Shown here piece after piece: positions 25,502-35,500 of a stretch of DNA of 64,000 bases; the stretch's first letter is position 1; each line of letters opens with the position of its first letter. Made by a program: the position numbers and the translations under genes. The stretch spans positions 518,238 to 582,237 of the forward strand of contig NZ_MAEJ01000001.1 in NCBI RefSeq assembly GCF_009933175.1. The letters run 5' to 3'. Source of the stretch: Candidatus Enterococcus huntleyi (GTDB lineage: Bacteria > Bacillota > Bacilli > Lactobacillales > Enterococcaceae). Below the pieces are notes generated by a model, which ran no database searches, was not told the DNA's origin, and saw nothing but the letters and a program-made list of their open reading frames with translations.

Positions 25502-26608
25502 ATGCTAGATTTATTGATTAAACGGGCGACTTTAATTGATGGGACTGTGCTAGATGTTGGTGTACGAGACAAACAAATTGTCGCACTTGCGAAAGAAATT
25601 GAAGAGGACGCGAAAGAAACCTTAGTGTTAGATGAAGATGTTTTTCTTTCGGCTGGTTGGATTGACGACCATGTGCATTGTTTTGAAAAAATGAATCTTT
25701 ATTACGATTATCCGGATCAGATTGGTGTTGAAAAAGGTGTAACGACAGTGATTGATGCGGGAACGACGGGTGCTGAAAATATTCACGAGTTTTATGAGTT
25801 GGCGCAACAATCAAAAACTAACGTCTATGCGTTGGTCAATATCTCAAAATGGGGGATTGTTGAACAGGATGAACTGGCTGATTTGTCAAAAATCAAAGAG
25901 AATCTAGTGCGTCAAGCGTTGCTAGAGTTACCTGATTTTATTGTCGGGATTAAGGCTCGAATGAGTAAGACGGTTATTGGTGAGAATGGGATTACGCCGT
26001 TAGAGTTGGCGAAGAAAATTCAGGCGGATAATCAGCACTTGCCATTGATGGTGCATATTGGATCAGCGCCACCAGAGTTGGAAGAAATTTTAGCAATCAT
26101 GGAATCGGGCGATGTTTTGACGCATTGTTTTAATGGGAAAGTCAACGGGATTTTAGATCAAACAACGGATAAAATCAAAGCGTTTGTCTGGGAGGCGTAC
26201 CGAAAAGGGATTGTTTTTGATATTGGTCACGGCACAGATAGTTTTAATTTTCAGGTGGCTGAGATAGCCTTAAAAGAGGGCATGAAGGCGACATCGATTA
26301 GTACGGATATCTACATTAAAAACCGAATGAATGGCCCTGTCTATGATATGGCGACGACGCTGGAAAAATTATTTGTTGTAGGCTATTCATGGGCAGAAAT
26401 TCTTGAGAAAATCACAGTTATTCCGGCTAAGAATTTTGGCCTTAGTCACAAAGGAAAAATTGACGTGGGTTATGATGCTGATTTCACCTTATTTAAACTG
26501 GTGGACAAAGAGAAAGAATTGACGGATTCTAATGGAAATACGCGGGTAACTACCCAACAGATACAACCGGTGAAAACTATCATAGGAGGGAATATCTATG
26601 ACAATTAG
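25502..26608 (+). CDS. Amidohydrolase/deacetylase family metallohydrolase (EF0837 type)
   Basis: A 368-residue amidohydrolase-superfamily enzyme. The binuclear-metal ligands are visible: DDHVHCF (HxH), a likely carboxylated lysine in VGIKARMSK, MVHIGSAP, LTHCFNG and STDIYIK. This branch (Atu3266, EF0837) was once called adenine deaminase or dihydroorotase, but studied members remove acyl groups from N-acetyl amino acids or acetylated hydroxy acids. Next to a DgaE-like lyase, deacetylation of an N-acetyl-amino-sugar acid is a reasonable guess. A GGGAG site precedes the ATG. The end overlaps the next gene by 11 bases. Confidence 0.88.
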   Translation: MLDLLIKRATLIDGTVLDVGVRDKQIVALAKEIEEDAKETLVLDEDVFLSAGWIDDHVHCFEKMNLYYDYPDQIGVEKGVTTVIDAGTTGAENIHEFYELAQQSKTNVYALVNISKWGIVEQDELADLSKIKENLVRQALLELPDFIVGIKARMSKTVIGENGITPLELAKKIQADNQHLPLMVHIGSAPPELEEILAIMESGDVLTHCFNGKVNGILDQTTDKIKAFVWEAYRKGIVFDIGHGTDSFNFQVAEIALKEGMKATSISTDIYIKNRMNGPVYDMATTLEKLFVVGYSWAEILEKITVIPAKNFGLSHKGKIDVGYDADFTLFKLVDKEKELTDSNGNTRVTTQQIQPVKTIIGGNIYDN

Positions 26609-27689
26609 TTATGAAAAATTTGGCTTAAAAGAGGTTATCAATGCGTCAGGACGGATGACTATTTTAGGCGTGTCGAAGGTTTCAGAGGCAGTTTTGGCAG
26701 CACAACGATTTGGCGGCGAGCATTTTTTTGAAATGGCGGATTTGAGCGTCCAGACAGGGGCGTATATTGCCAAACTTTTAGAGGTTGAGGATGCTCAGAT
26801 TGTTTCTTCAGCTTCTGCGGGGATTGCTCAAAGTGTTGCGGCGGTTATTGGTGAGGGCAGTACATTCCATGCCTATCATCCTTATACCGAAAAAATTACA
26901 AAGCGCGAAATCATTTTGCCTAAAGGGCACAATGTTGATTACGGAACCCCGGTGGAAGTGATGGTTCAACAGGGCGGTGGACAAGTCATCGAGGCTGGCT
27001 ATGCCAATATGTGTTCGCCAGAGCATCTCGAGATGATGATTACTGAACAGACTGCGGCAATTCTGTATATCAAGAGTCATCATACCGTTCAAAAAAGTAT
27101 GTTGACGGTTAAGGAAGCAGCTGAAGTGGCGAAACGTCATCAACTGCCGTTGATTGTTGACGCGGCGGCTGAAGAAGATTTATTTAAGTATATCAATGAC
27201 GGTGCGGATTTGGTAATTTACTCGGGTGCTAAGGCAATTGAAGGACCGAGCGCTGGGTTAGTGATTGGGAAGAAATCTTACATCGAATGGGTTCGTCTGC
27301 AAGGAAAAGGCATCGGCCGTGCGATGAAGATTGGCAAAGACAATATTTTAGGCTTCACGCAAGCGATTGAGGATTATGTAGCGAATGGGTCAGAATCTGG
27401 AGACGCGATGAAAGCTCGTTTGGCACCGTTTGTTGAAGCGGTAAATCAAATTGATGGCTTAGCTGCGCGTGTGGTTCAAGATGGCGCAGGCCGTGATATT
27501 TATCGCGGCAGTGTGACAGTGACTGGCGATAAATCAGCCAAGGAAGTGATTGCTGAGCTGAAAGCCAAGAATCCGGCTGTCTATACGCGCGAATATCAGG
27601 CCAATAATGGGATTATTGAATTTGATATTCGTTCAGTCAATGAGGCTGAAATGAAGAAAATTGTGACGCGTTTGAAAGAAATTATGTAG
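26598..27689 (+). CDS. DgaE-like PLP-dependent ammonia-lyase (SelA fold)
   Basis: A 363-residue SelA-like PLP enzyme. The PLP lysine is in VIYSGAKAIEGPSAGLVIG near residue 213, and VDAAAEEDL shows the PLP-ring aspartate. DgaE of Salmonella removes ammonia from D-glucosaminate-6-phosphate to give 2-keto-3-deoxy-6-phosphogluconate, and members of this branch also occur next to EF0837-type deacetylases. AGGAGGG lies 7 bp before the ATG, and the start overlaps the deacetylase gene. The aldolase of the same pathway is the next gene, which supports the role. Confidence 0.87.
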   Translation: MTISYEKFGLKEVINASGRMTILGVSKVSEAVLAAQRFGGEHFFEMADLSVQTGAYIAKLLEVEDAQIVSSASAGIAQSVAAVIGEGSTFHAYHPYTEKITKREIILPKGHNVDYGTPVEVMVQQGGGQVIEAGYANMCSPEHLEMMITEQTAAILYIKSHHTVQKSMLTVKEAAEVAKRHQLPLIVDAAAEEDLFKYINDGADLVIYSGAKAIEGPSAGLVIGKKSYIEWVRLQGKGIGRAMKIGKDNILGFTQAIEDYVANGSESGDAMKARLAPFVEAVNQIDGLAARVVQDGAGRDIYRGSVTVTGDKSAKEVIAELKAKNPAVYTREYQANNGIIEFDIRSVNEAEMKKIVTRLKEIM

Positions 27690-27774
27690 GCAGTTGTAAG
27701 CTGAAAATACTAAGTGAAATTAAACTAATTTCCCCTAAAAAATTAGAGGAATTGGACTTAAAGGAGAGAAAAGT

Positions 27775-28515
27775 ATGTCATTAACACCGAATTATTTAGA
27801 GGATCGAATTTGTTTGAACGTCTTAGCGAATTCTGTTGAAAACGCCAAGGCTTGTTATGAAGCAGCGGAAGGACACGTGGTTTTAGGTGTGCTGTCAAAA
27901 AATTATGAGACAGATGAAGCAGCGATTGAGGATATGAAACGCTATCAAGCAGCTACAAATAATGCTTTATCAGTTGGTTTGGGCGCAGGCGATCCAAATC
28001 AAAGTCAGATGGTTTCTCGTTTGTCAGGTGTTTTACAACCGCAACATGTCAACCAAGTATTTACTGGTGTTGGCACATCTCGCGCGTTATTGGGTCAAGA
28101 TGAAACAATCATTAATGGCTTGGTTTCACCGACTGGAAAAGTTGGTTTCGTGAATATTGCGACTGGGCCGTTGAGCTCAAAAGCGCCGGCTGGAGAAATT
28201 CCGATTGAAACGGCGATTCAATTATTGAAAGACATGGGTGGTAGCTCAATCAAATATTTCCCTATGAAAGGCTTGGCTCACAAAGAGGAATATCAAGCAG
28301 TGGCCGAAGCGTGCGCGAAATACGATTTCTATTTGGAGCCGACGGGTGGAATTGATTTGGAAAACTTTGAAGAAATCGTGCAAATCGCGGTAGATGCTGG
28401 CGTCAAGAAAATTATTCCTCATGTGTATAGCTCAGTGATTGATAAAGAGACCGGCGATACGAAGGTTGAAGATGTCAAAGCGTTAGTTGCCATGATGAAG
28501 AATACGTTGAAATAA
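27775..28515 (+). CDS. DgaF-like KDPG aldolase family protein
   Basis: A 246-residue TIM-barrel class I aldolase. The Schiff-base lysine is in GSSIKYFPMKG near residue 160, and EPTGGIDLENF near residue 195 is the phosphate-binding end of the barrel. DgaF cleaves 2-keto-3-deoxy-6-phosphogluconate to pyruvate and glyceraldehyde-3-phosphate. AAGGAGAG lies before the ATG. It sits between the DgaE-like lyase and the KDG-type kinase, so it completes the route from amino-sugar acid to central metabolism. Confidence 0.9.
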   Translation: MSLTPNYLEDRICLNVLANSVENAKACYEAAEGHVVLGVLSKNYETDEAAIEDMKRYQAATNNALSVGLGAGDPNQSQMVSRLSGVLQPQHVNQVFTGVGTSRALLGQDETIINGLVSPTGKVGFVNIATGPLSSKAPAGEIPIETAIQLLKDMGGSSIKYFPMKGLAHKEEYQAVAEACAKYDFYLEPTGGIDLENFEEIVQIAVDAGVKKIIPHVYSSVIDKETGDTKVEDVKALVAMMKNTLK

Positions 28516-28575
28516 AATAACTCGAGATAAATGACTTTGTTCAAAAATAAATTAGTGAAGTGAAGAGGAATCGAT

Positions 28576-29589
28576 ATGAAGATTGCAGCTTTCGGTGAAG
28601 TGATGCTTCGTTTAACGCCACCAGAATTTCTATTATTAGAACAAACGCATTCTTTGAGACTGGATTACACGGGAACGGGTGTCAATATTATGGGCAACTT
28701 GGCTCATTTTGGGCTCGATAGTTATTTAGTGACGACACTGCCTGACAATCGGATTGGCGATGCGGCTAAAGCGAATCTCCGTCAACTAGGGATTCATGAT
28801 ACGTTTATTCAACAAAATCATCAACATATGGGGACGTATTTTGCTGAAATGGGATATGGGATGCGTCCAACGCAGGTGACGTATCAAAATCGCCATAGTA
28901 GTTCTTTTGGTCAGTCGGATGAAACAGGTTACGATTTTAGTCAGCTACTAGAAACAGTTGATATGGTTCACATCTGTGGTATTTCTTTGAGTTTGACGGA
29001 TGAGACTCGTCGAGCAGCACAGGCTTTGGCTAAACAGGCTCATCAACAAGGCGTGAAAGTTTGTTTTGATTTTAACTTTCGTCCGAGCTTGAATACAGAA
29101 GAGAATAAGCTTCAATTAATGAAGGAACAATATCAACAGATTTTACCTTGTTGCGATTTAGTGTTTGGCAGTCTGCGTGATTTGACTGATTTGCTGGGAT
29201 TAACAGTCAAAGAAGCGTTGCCCAAGGAAGAACAAGAGAAAGAATTAATTCAGCGTTTTATGCGGATGTTTGAGTTGGAATGGTTTGCTGGCACAAAAAG
29301 AAAGCAAGTCGGTGCGGTGAAGGAGCTGACAGGAATCCTTTACACGCAGAATCAGGTGGTTGAATCGATGCCTAAAACGATTACGATTCTAGATCGAATT
29401 GGGACTGGCGATGCTTATGCAGCAGGATTGTTACTAGGTTATTGCGAGGCGTGGCCGCTAAGTGAAACTGTCGAATTTGCGACGGTTAATGCGGCTGTTT
29501 CTCACACGATTCAAGGGGATGTACCTTTGACGACTAGAGAACAAATTCAACAAATTATGAATGATCCGACAATTGATTTAATCCGTTGA
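28576..29589 (+). CDS. kdgK: PfkB family sugar kinase, probable 2-keto-3-deoxygluconate kinase
   Basis: A 337-residue ribokinase-fold kinase. IAAFGEVMLRLTPP and YTGTGVNIMGNLAHFG form the sugar-binding part, and RIGTGDAYAAG near residue 275 holds the catalytic aspartate. KDG kinases phosphorylate 2-keto-3-deoxygluconate to KDPG, the substrate of the aldolase upstream. AAGAGGAA precedes the ATG. Since a PTS-imported substrate would already be phosphorylated, the kinase suggests that an unphosphorylated acid also feeds the route; this is inference. It closes the operon. Confidence 0.88.
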   Translation: MKIAAFGEVMLRLTPPEFLLLEQTHSLRLDYTGTGVNIMGNLAHFGLDSYLVTTLPDNRIGDAAKANLRQLGIHDTFIQQNHQHMGTYFAEMGYGMRPTQVTYQNRHSSSFGQSDETGYDFSQLLETVDMVHICGISLSLTDETRRAAQALAKQAHQQGVKVCFDFNFRPSLNTEENKLQLMKEQYQQILPCCDLVFGSLRDLTDLLGLTVKEALPKEEQEKELIQRFMRMFELEWFAGTKRKQVGAVKELTGILYTQNQVVESMPKTITILDRIGTGDAYAAGLLLGYCEAWPLSETVEFATVNAAVSHTIQGDVPLTTREQIQQIMNDPTIDLIR

Positions 29590-29608
29590 GTGACGCGAAT
29601 GCTAGGAT

Positions 29609-29641
29609 GAGGATGGTCCATGAAGGCTATCCTCTTTTTTT
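29609..29641 (+). terminator. Terminator of the EIIC-MupG-DgaEF-KdgK operon
   Basis: GAGGAT pairs with ATCCTC (loop of 14), followed by seven T residues, 20 bp after the kinase stop codon. Confidence 0.85.
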
Positions 29642-29773
29642 ACGGCCTAATTTTTATCGCCTAATTTGTAGAGAAAATAACAGAAAAATGATGCAGATGG
29701 TGGGAAAATACGGTATTGTTAAAGAAATGAATGAGCCAAGAGTCGTTGGCGGATGAGTGATGGGGTGCGAGAC

Positions 29774-31513
29774 ATGAACTATTGTAGTGAATGTGGTCAA
29801 GAGAATAAATTAAAAGGGAAATTTTGTCCGAATTGTGGGGCTTCTTTGGAATTGGAAAAATTGAGCGGAGGTACGCAAGAAAAACAACAGAGCGAACCTG
29901 TAGTTGATGAAATAAAACCGGTGAAGGGCGAGCAAGAAGTGAGTCAACAGACAGATGACATTCATGATGAAGCGCGCAGTGAAGTAGCTGACCAATCGGT
30001 GGATCAGGAGCTTGATAATGTAGATAAGATAATAGCTGACTGGGCACGAAATGTAGAGAATGAAACGCCAGAACCCGAAGTAGCCAGTCAATCAGAAGAA
30101 TCGACTGAATCGAGTGCAGCGAATGAGGCAATTATTCCGAGTGAATTAAGTGAATCAGCAGAAGTAACTGAAGCGAATGAATCAGTTGAATCGAATGAAG
30201 TGACTAAATCAGTTGAGTCAAATGAGTCTGAAAACTTAACAAATGAACAGACACCGAAACGAATCAATTTATCTAAGAAGCAGTGGATGATTGGGGCAAT
30301 AGTTGCTGCAGTGTTAGTTATTTTATTTGTCGGTTATCAGTACGGGAATAGTGTCTATACAGCTGAAAATAAAGCGACTGATTTTATTGCGGCAATCAAT
30401 GAAAAGGATACGAAAAAAATGGTTCAGTTGATGACGACTGAGGATGATCATCTGAAATTAACGGAGGAGAATGTACAGCCGTTACTGAAATATTTTACAG
30501 AGAGTAAAAAAGCGTTGGCCGAAATGAAACGGGAATTAAAACAGAATAATCGTACGTATAACTTAGAGATAAAACAGGTTGGCAAGAAGTTCTTGTTATT
30601 TAATGAATACAAGGTAGAAGTTTATCCGGTCTATCCAGAAGTGACGACGAATCAAAAAGGCACGATTATTTCTGTCAATGATAAGAAGTATACGACAACC
30701 AAAAAAGCCAAATTCAAAAAGGAAATCGGCCCCTTTGTGCCGGGAATCTATAAATTTAGTGCGACGGCTAATGAGTTGACAGTCGCTAACGAGAGCCGAG
30801 AAGAGACAGTTCAGTTATTTAACATTTCTGATACCGAGGTGGATTTGACGTTTGCTATGATGTCGATTCCGATTGAAACGAATATTCCGGATGCCAAAAT
30901 CTTGGTGGATGGCAAAGAGCAAGGGCAGATTAAAGACGGCACCGGCAAGATTGGACCGCTGGTTTGGCATGAAGGATTGACGATTCAGCTGACGGGTGAA
31001 GTAGCTGGGAAAACAATTGAGACAGAGAAGTATGCAGTAGAGGAATGGGAATTCGAAGAGGATAGCGAGGATAATTATCCGCTGTATTTGGATTTCGATG
31101 TGGTGGATAGATTTGACATTGAATACATTATCAATGATTTTTATTATGAGATTGAAGATGCCAGCCTGTCGTCAAATGAATATGATAAGGGAGCATTGGG
31201 CGAGTATTTTAAAGACGGCGTTAAAAATCCAGCGTTTAGTGCAGTGGATGGGTACATTACCTCTGCGAGAGCGAAAAATAAAGATCAAAAATTTGTGGAT
31301 AGTCCGTATGTCGAAGTCGAGGTTACTAATTTTAAACCGCTAGAAAACAATCAATACCAAGTGGATTTTGAGGCGATCTATTATGATCCTAATACAGATG
31401 AAGAGCTTTCGAGTCAGAAGTATTCAGGTGTGAAGGTATCGGCAGTTGAAGATGACGAGAGCATTAATTTCGAATTCATTGATTTGGGCGATGGCGGAAA
31501 AACAATTGAGTAA
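29774..31513 (+). CDS. TcaA-like zinc-ribbon membrane protein
   Basis: A 579-residue protein. Residues 1-28 form a zinc ribbon (CSECGQ and CPNCGA pairs). Residues ~35-170 are an acidic, Ser/Glu/Asn-rich low-complexity linker with repeats of the type ESVESNE. One membrane helix follows (residues ~178-198), then extracellular domains of the TcaA/YvbJ family and an NTF2-like C-terminal domain (about 450-579). TcaA proteins in staphylococci affect glycopeptide response and cell-envelope state. The ATG at 29774 is preferred to 29753 because the family begins at the ribbon. It is a single gene with its own terminator. Confidence 0.85.
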   Translation: MNYCSECGQENKLKGKFCPNCGASLELEKLSGGTQEKQQSEPVVDEIKPVKGEQEVSQQTDDIHDEARSEVADQSVDQELDNVDKIIADWARNVENETPEPEVASQSEESTESSAANEAIIPSELSESAEVTEANESVESNEVTKSVESNESENLTNEQTPKRINLSKKQWMIGAIVAAVLVILFVGYQYGNSVYTAENKATDFIAAINEKDTKKMVQLMTTEDDHLKLTEENVQPLLKYFTESKKALAEMKRELKQNNRTYNLEIKQVGKKFLLFNEYKVEVYPVYPEVTTNQKGTIISVNDKKYTTTKKAKFKKEIGPFVPGIYKFSATANELTVANESREETVQLFNISDTEVDLTFAMMSIPIETNIPDAKILVDGKEQGQIKDGTGKIGPLVWHEGLTIQLTGEVAGKTIETEKYAVEEWEFEEDSEDNYPLYLDFDVVDRFDIEYIINDFYYEIEDASLSSNEYDKGALGEYFKDGVKNPAFSAVDGYITSARAKNKDQKFVDSPYVEVEVTNFKPLENNQYQVDFEAIYYDPNTDEELSSQKYSGVKVSAVEDDESINFEFIDLGDGGKTIE

Positions 31514-31524
31514 ATGACAAGAGT

Positions 31525-31564
31525 CGGACCGACAGAGTGATTGTGCTCTTGATGGTCCGTTTTA
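31525..31564 (+). terminator. Terminator after the TcaA-like gene
   Basis: CGGACC (31525-31530) pairs with GGTCCG (31554-31559), with an inner AGAG/CTCT stem, followed by TTTT. Confidence 0.8.
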
Positions 31565-31598
31565 CTAATGACGATTAATTATAGAGGACGACGAACGA

Positions 31599-32042
31599 AT
31601 GGCAGAAGATTTATTGGTAGTGGATGGCAATGAGGAATCATTGGATTTTATAGAGGAAAAGCTGACTGAATATAATTTAGCGCATAAGGCATTAACGCAG
31701 AAAGAGGAGTTTGTTCGATTTGCCAAAGTGGCTAAGGACCAGAACGAGAAAGTGATTGGGGGCGTGATTGCCTACTCATCGATGTATCAAATTGGCTATA
31801 TCGATACACTTTGGGTGGATGATGCGTATCGATACAAGGGAATCGGCCGCAAATTACTGACAGAGGTTGAACAGGAATTAGCTGACTTTGGCTGTGAAAA
31901 TTGTCATTTAGATACCTATGATTTCCAGGCACCAGGCTTTTATCGAAAAATGGGCTATCAAGAGTTTGGTCAATTGCGACATGAAAAAGCGAACGTGACG
32001 GAGTATTTCTTCTCTAAGAAATTGATTGGGGAAGACCAATAG
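31599..32042 (+). CDS. GNAT family N-acetyltransferase
   Basis: A 147-residue acetyltransferase. IDTLWVDDAYRYKGIGRKLL gives the acetyl-CoA motif A (RYKGIGRKL), then CHLDTYDFQAPGFYRKMGY gives motif B. Members with this DTYDFQAxGFY segment are widespread in Firmicutes with unknown substrates. An AGAGGA site lies before the ATG. Stands alone. Confidence 0.9.
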   Translation: MAEDLLVVDGNEESLDFIEEKLTEYNLAHKALTQKEEFVRFAKVAKDQNEKVIGGVIAYSSMYQIGYIDTLWVDDAYRYKGIGRKLLTEVEQELADFGCENCHLDTYDFQAPGFYRKMGYQEFGQLRHEKANVTEYFFSKKLIGEDQ

Positions 32043-32198
32043 TAACAAAGATTTTGATAGAAGAATGGTTATTTTTTGAGAAAGTGATTCCCAGTTTGAT
32101 AGAATAATGTTCAGTTAGGCGGATTGGTTTCTGCAAGGATTAGTGATAAACTAGACACGTATTTTCAGCGAGTGAAGCGAGTGAATCGAGGTGTACAA

Positions 32199-32654
32199 GT
32201 GAAATTATTTATTGACGGAGATGGTTCTCCGGTGAAGGAAGAAACGATTGAGTTGGCGCGAAAGTATCAATTGCCAGTGGTGATTGTGACCAGCGTGGAT
32301 CATTATACAACGAAGGAATATCCGGATTTTGTGACATTTGTGTATGTTGACAAGGGAGCGGATAGCGCGGATTATCGGATCGTGGGCTTAACGAAGCCGG
32401 GGGACGTTCTCGTGACGCAGGATTACGGCTTAGCTTCTTTGGTTTTGAGTAAAGGCGTGCGTGTGATTCATCAATTAGGCAAAGAATATACATCAGATAA
32501 TATTGAAACGATGCTTGAACAGCGTTATTTTAGTGCGAAATTGAGAAAAGCGGGGCAGCGAACGAAAGGGCCAAAAGCTTTTACGTCAGAGGACCGCGAA
32601 CGTTTTGAAGAGAGTTTAGAAGCCATCATTCGTAAGCAAGTAGGTGAAGAATAA
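32199..32654 (+). CDS. YaiI/YqxD family DUF188 protein
   Basis: A 151-residue protein of the DUF188 group, related to PIN-like nucleases. LFIDGDGSPVKEE at the N-terminus and DVLVTQDYGLASLVLSKG hold the conserved aspartates of a PIN-type metal site. A longer open frame begins at 32124, but GAGGTG 6 bp before the GTG at 32199 and the usual family length favour the shorter form. The AraC gene starts in the last base of its stop codon, so the two are translationally coupled, though a shared function is not obvious. Confidence 0.87.
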   Translation: MKLFIDGDGSPVKEETIELARKYQLPVVIVTSVDHYTTKEYPDFVTFVYVDKGADSADYRIVGLTKPGDVLVTQDYGLASLVLSKGVRVIHQLGKEYTSDNIETMLEQRYFSAKLRKAGQRTKGPKAFTSEDRERFEESLEAIIRKQVGEE

Positions 32655-33523
32655 TGAGTACTTACTTAGAGATTCCGGTATTTGAGAGTGAGTTATTGTA
32701 CCGTTCTTTTCTTAATGATGGGATGGGAATTGTCTATCCGCACTGGCACAAGGAGATTGAGATTATTTATTCAATCGTGGGCAGTGTGCGGATTGGTGTA
32801 GGTGACACAATTATTCAGGTGGATGAAGGAGAAATTTACTTCTTTTCCAGTGGCGAGCCGCATTATTTTCTCGCTTCGCCGGAGAGTGAGCGTTATGTCT
32901 ATCAGTTTGATCTGAATATGTTTGATGAGAAAACGTTGCGCGTGGGTGAGCAGTCCCTACTTTCGTTGTTTGAAACGAGAGAGCGACACAGTCGTAACTG
33001 GTCGAAAGAGGCCGAGAGTAAGGTGCGCGAAATTTTGCTGAATCTTTATCGCTATAATAATGAATCGGCGGATGGCACGAATTATCTGTTGCTCTCAGAG
33101 CTGTATCATTTGATTGGGACCTTCTATCAAGCCTTGCCGCAAACGCATCAGGAATACCGACTAGCCCATCGTTCGACGATTCGCTATAAGGAAACCTTGG
33201 AGCGTTTGAATAAGGTATTTGATTATGTGGAAGAGCACTTCTTAGAGCCAATTACCTTAGAAGAAGTGGCTCATTTTGTCGGCTTTAGTCCGTATTATTT
33301 TACGCGTTTCTTTAAAACGAATACAGGGAAAACGTTCATGGGTTTCCTAAATGAGTACCGGATCACGCAGGCCAAATTTATCTTGGCTAATGAAAAAATA
33401 CCGATGGCTGAGGTTGCTGAAAAATCTGGTTTTACCAGCGTCAAAACGTTTCATCATGTCTTCAAGGAATCGGTGGGGGTCGCGCCTTTACAATATCAGA
33501 AACAGTTGAATGAGACCTTGTAA
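32654..33523 (+). CDS. AraC family transcriptional regulator
   Basis: A 289-residue regulator: an N-terminal cupin-type sugar-binding domain (residues 1 to ~100, with HWHKEIEIIYSIVGSVRIGV) and two helix-turn-helix motifs at the C-terminus (ITLEEVAHFVGFSPYYFTRF and IPMAEVAEKSGFTSVKTFHH, residues ~195-285). It shares one base with the stop of the DUF188 gene. Its position just before the glycan locus makes it a candidate activator of that locus, probably binding an oligosaccharide, but this is inference. Confidence 0.9.
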   Translation: MSTYLEIPVFESELLYRSFLNDGMGIVYPHWHKEIEIIYSIVGSVRIGVGDTIIQVDEGEIYFFSSGEPHYFLASPESERYVYQFDLNMFDEKTLRVGEQSLLSLFETRERHSRNWSKEAESKVREILLNLYRYNNESADGTNYLLLSELYHLIGTFYQALPQTHQEYRLAHRSTIRYKETLERLNKVFDYVEEHFLEPITLEEVAHFVGFSPYYFTRFFKTNTGKTFMGFLNEYRITQAKFILANEKIPMAEVAEKSGFTSVKTFHHVFKESVGVAPLQYQKQLNETL

Positions 33524-33579
33524 CTGGTTGCTCGATTATGAATTGGCTGACAAAAATCGTGTCTTAGATTAAGGAAATG

Positions 33580-33623
33580 AATAGAACTGTTAGGTATTTT
33601 TGATCTAGCGGTTCTATTTTTTT
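33580..33623 (+). terminator. Terminator after the AraC gene
   Basis: AATAGAAC (33580-33587) pairs with GTTCTATT (33611-33618), inner GTTAG/CTAGC, followed by T residues. Confidence 0.85.
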
Positions 33624-33707
33624 ACGCTCAGGATTTTCGCGAGTGTTATTAGAGAAAATGGCAGAATTTAATTCCTCTTTTTCTAGTGAACTTTGTGAAA
33701 ACTCATT

Positions 33708-35338
<1,631 letters not shown>

Positions 35339-35433
35339 TCAAACAGCGTATCAAAACATAACAAATTAAATACATGATAAACTATAGACAATCAATGCAG
35401 CTGCATCTGAAAGTTTTCGAATTATCTAGAAAA

Positions 35434-35473
35434 GAAGCTGAGATAGACGAATGGTTCCGTCTCGCTTTTTTTC
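35434..35473 (+). terminator. Terminator after GH1
   Basis: AAGC and AGACG pair with CGTCT and GCTT (interrupted stem), followed by seven T residues. Confidence 0.7.
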
Positions 35474-35500
35474 TTTTGGAGCAGAAATGAGGGGGATATG

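Noticed and set aside
25502-26608. Adenine deaminase or dihydroorotase
   Set aside because: The sequence belongs to the EF0837/Atu3266 branch, which is linked to deacylation, and no purine or pyrimidine genes are near.
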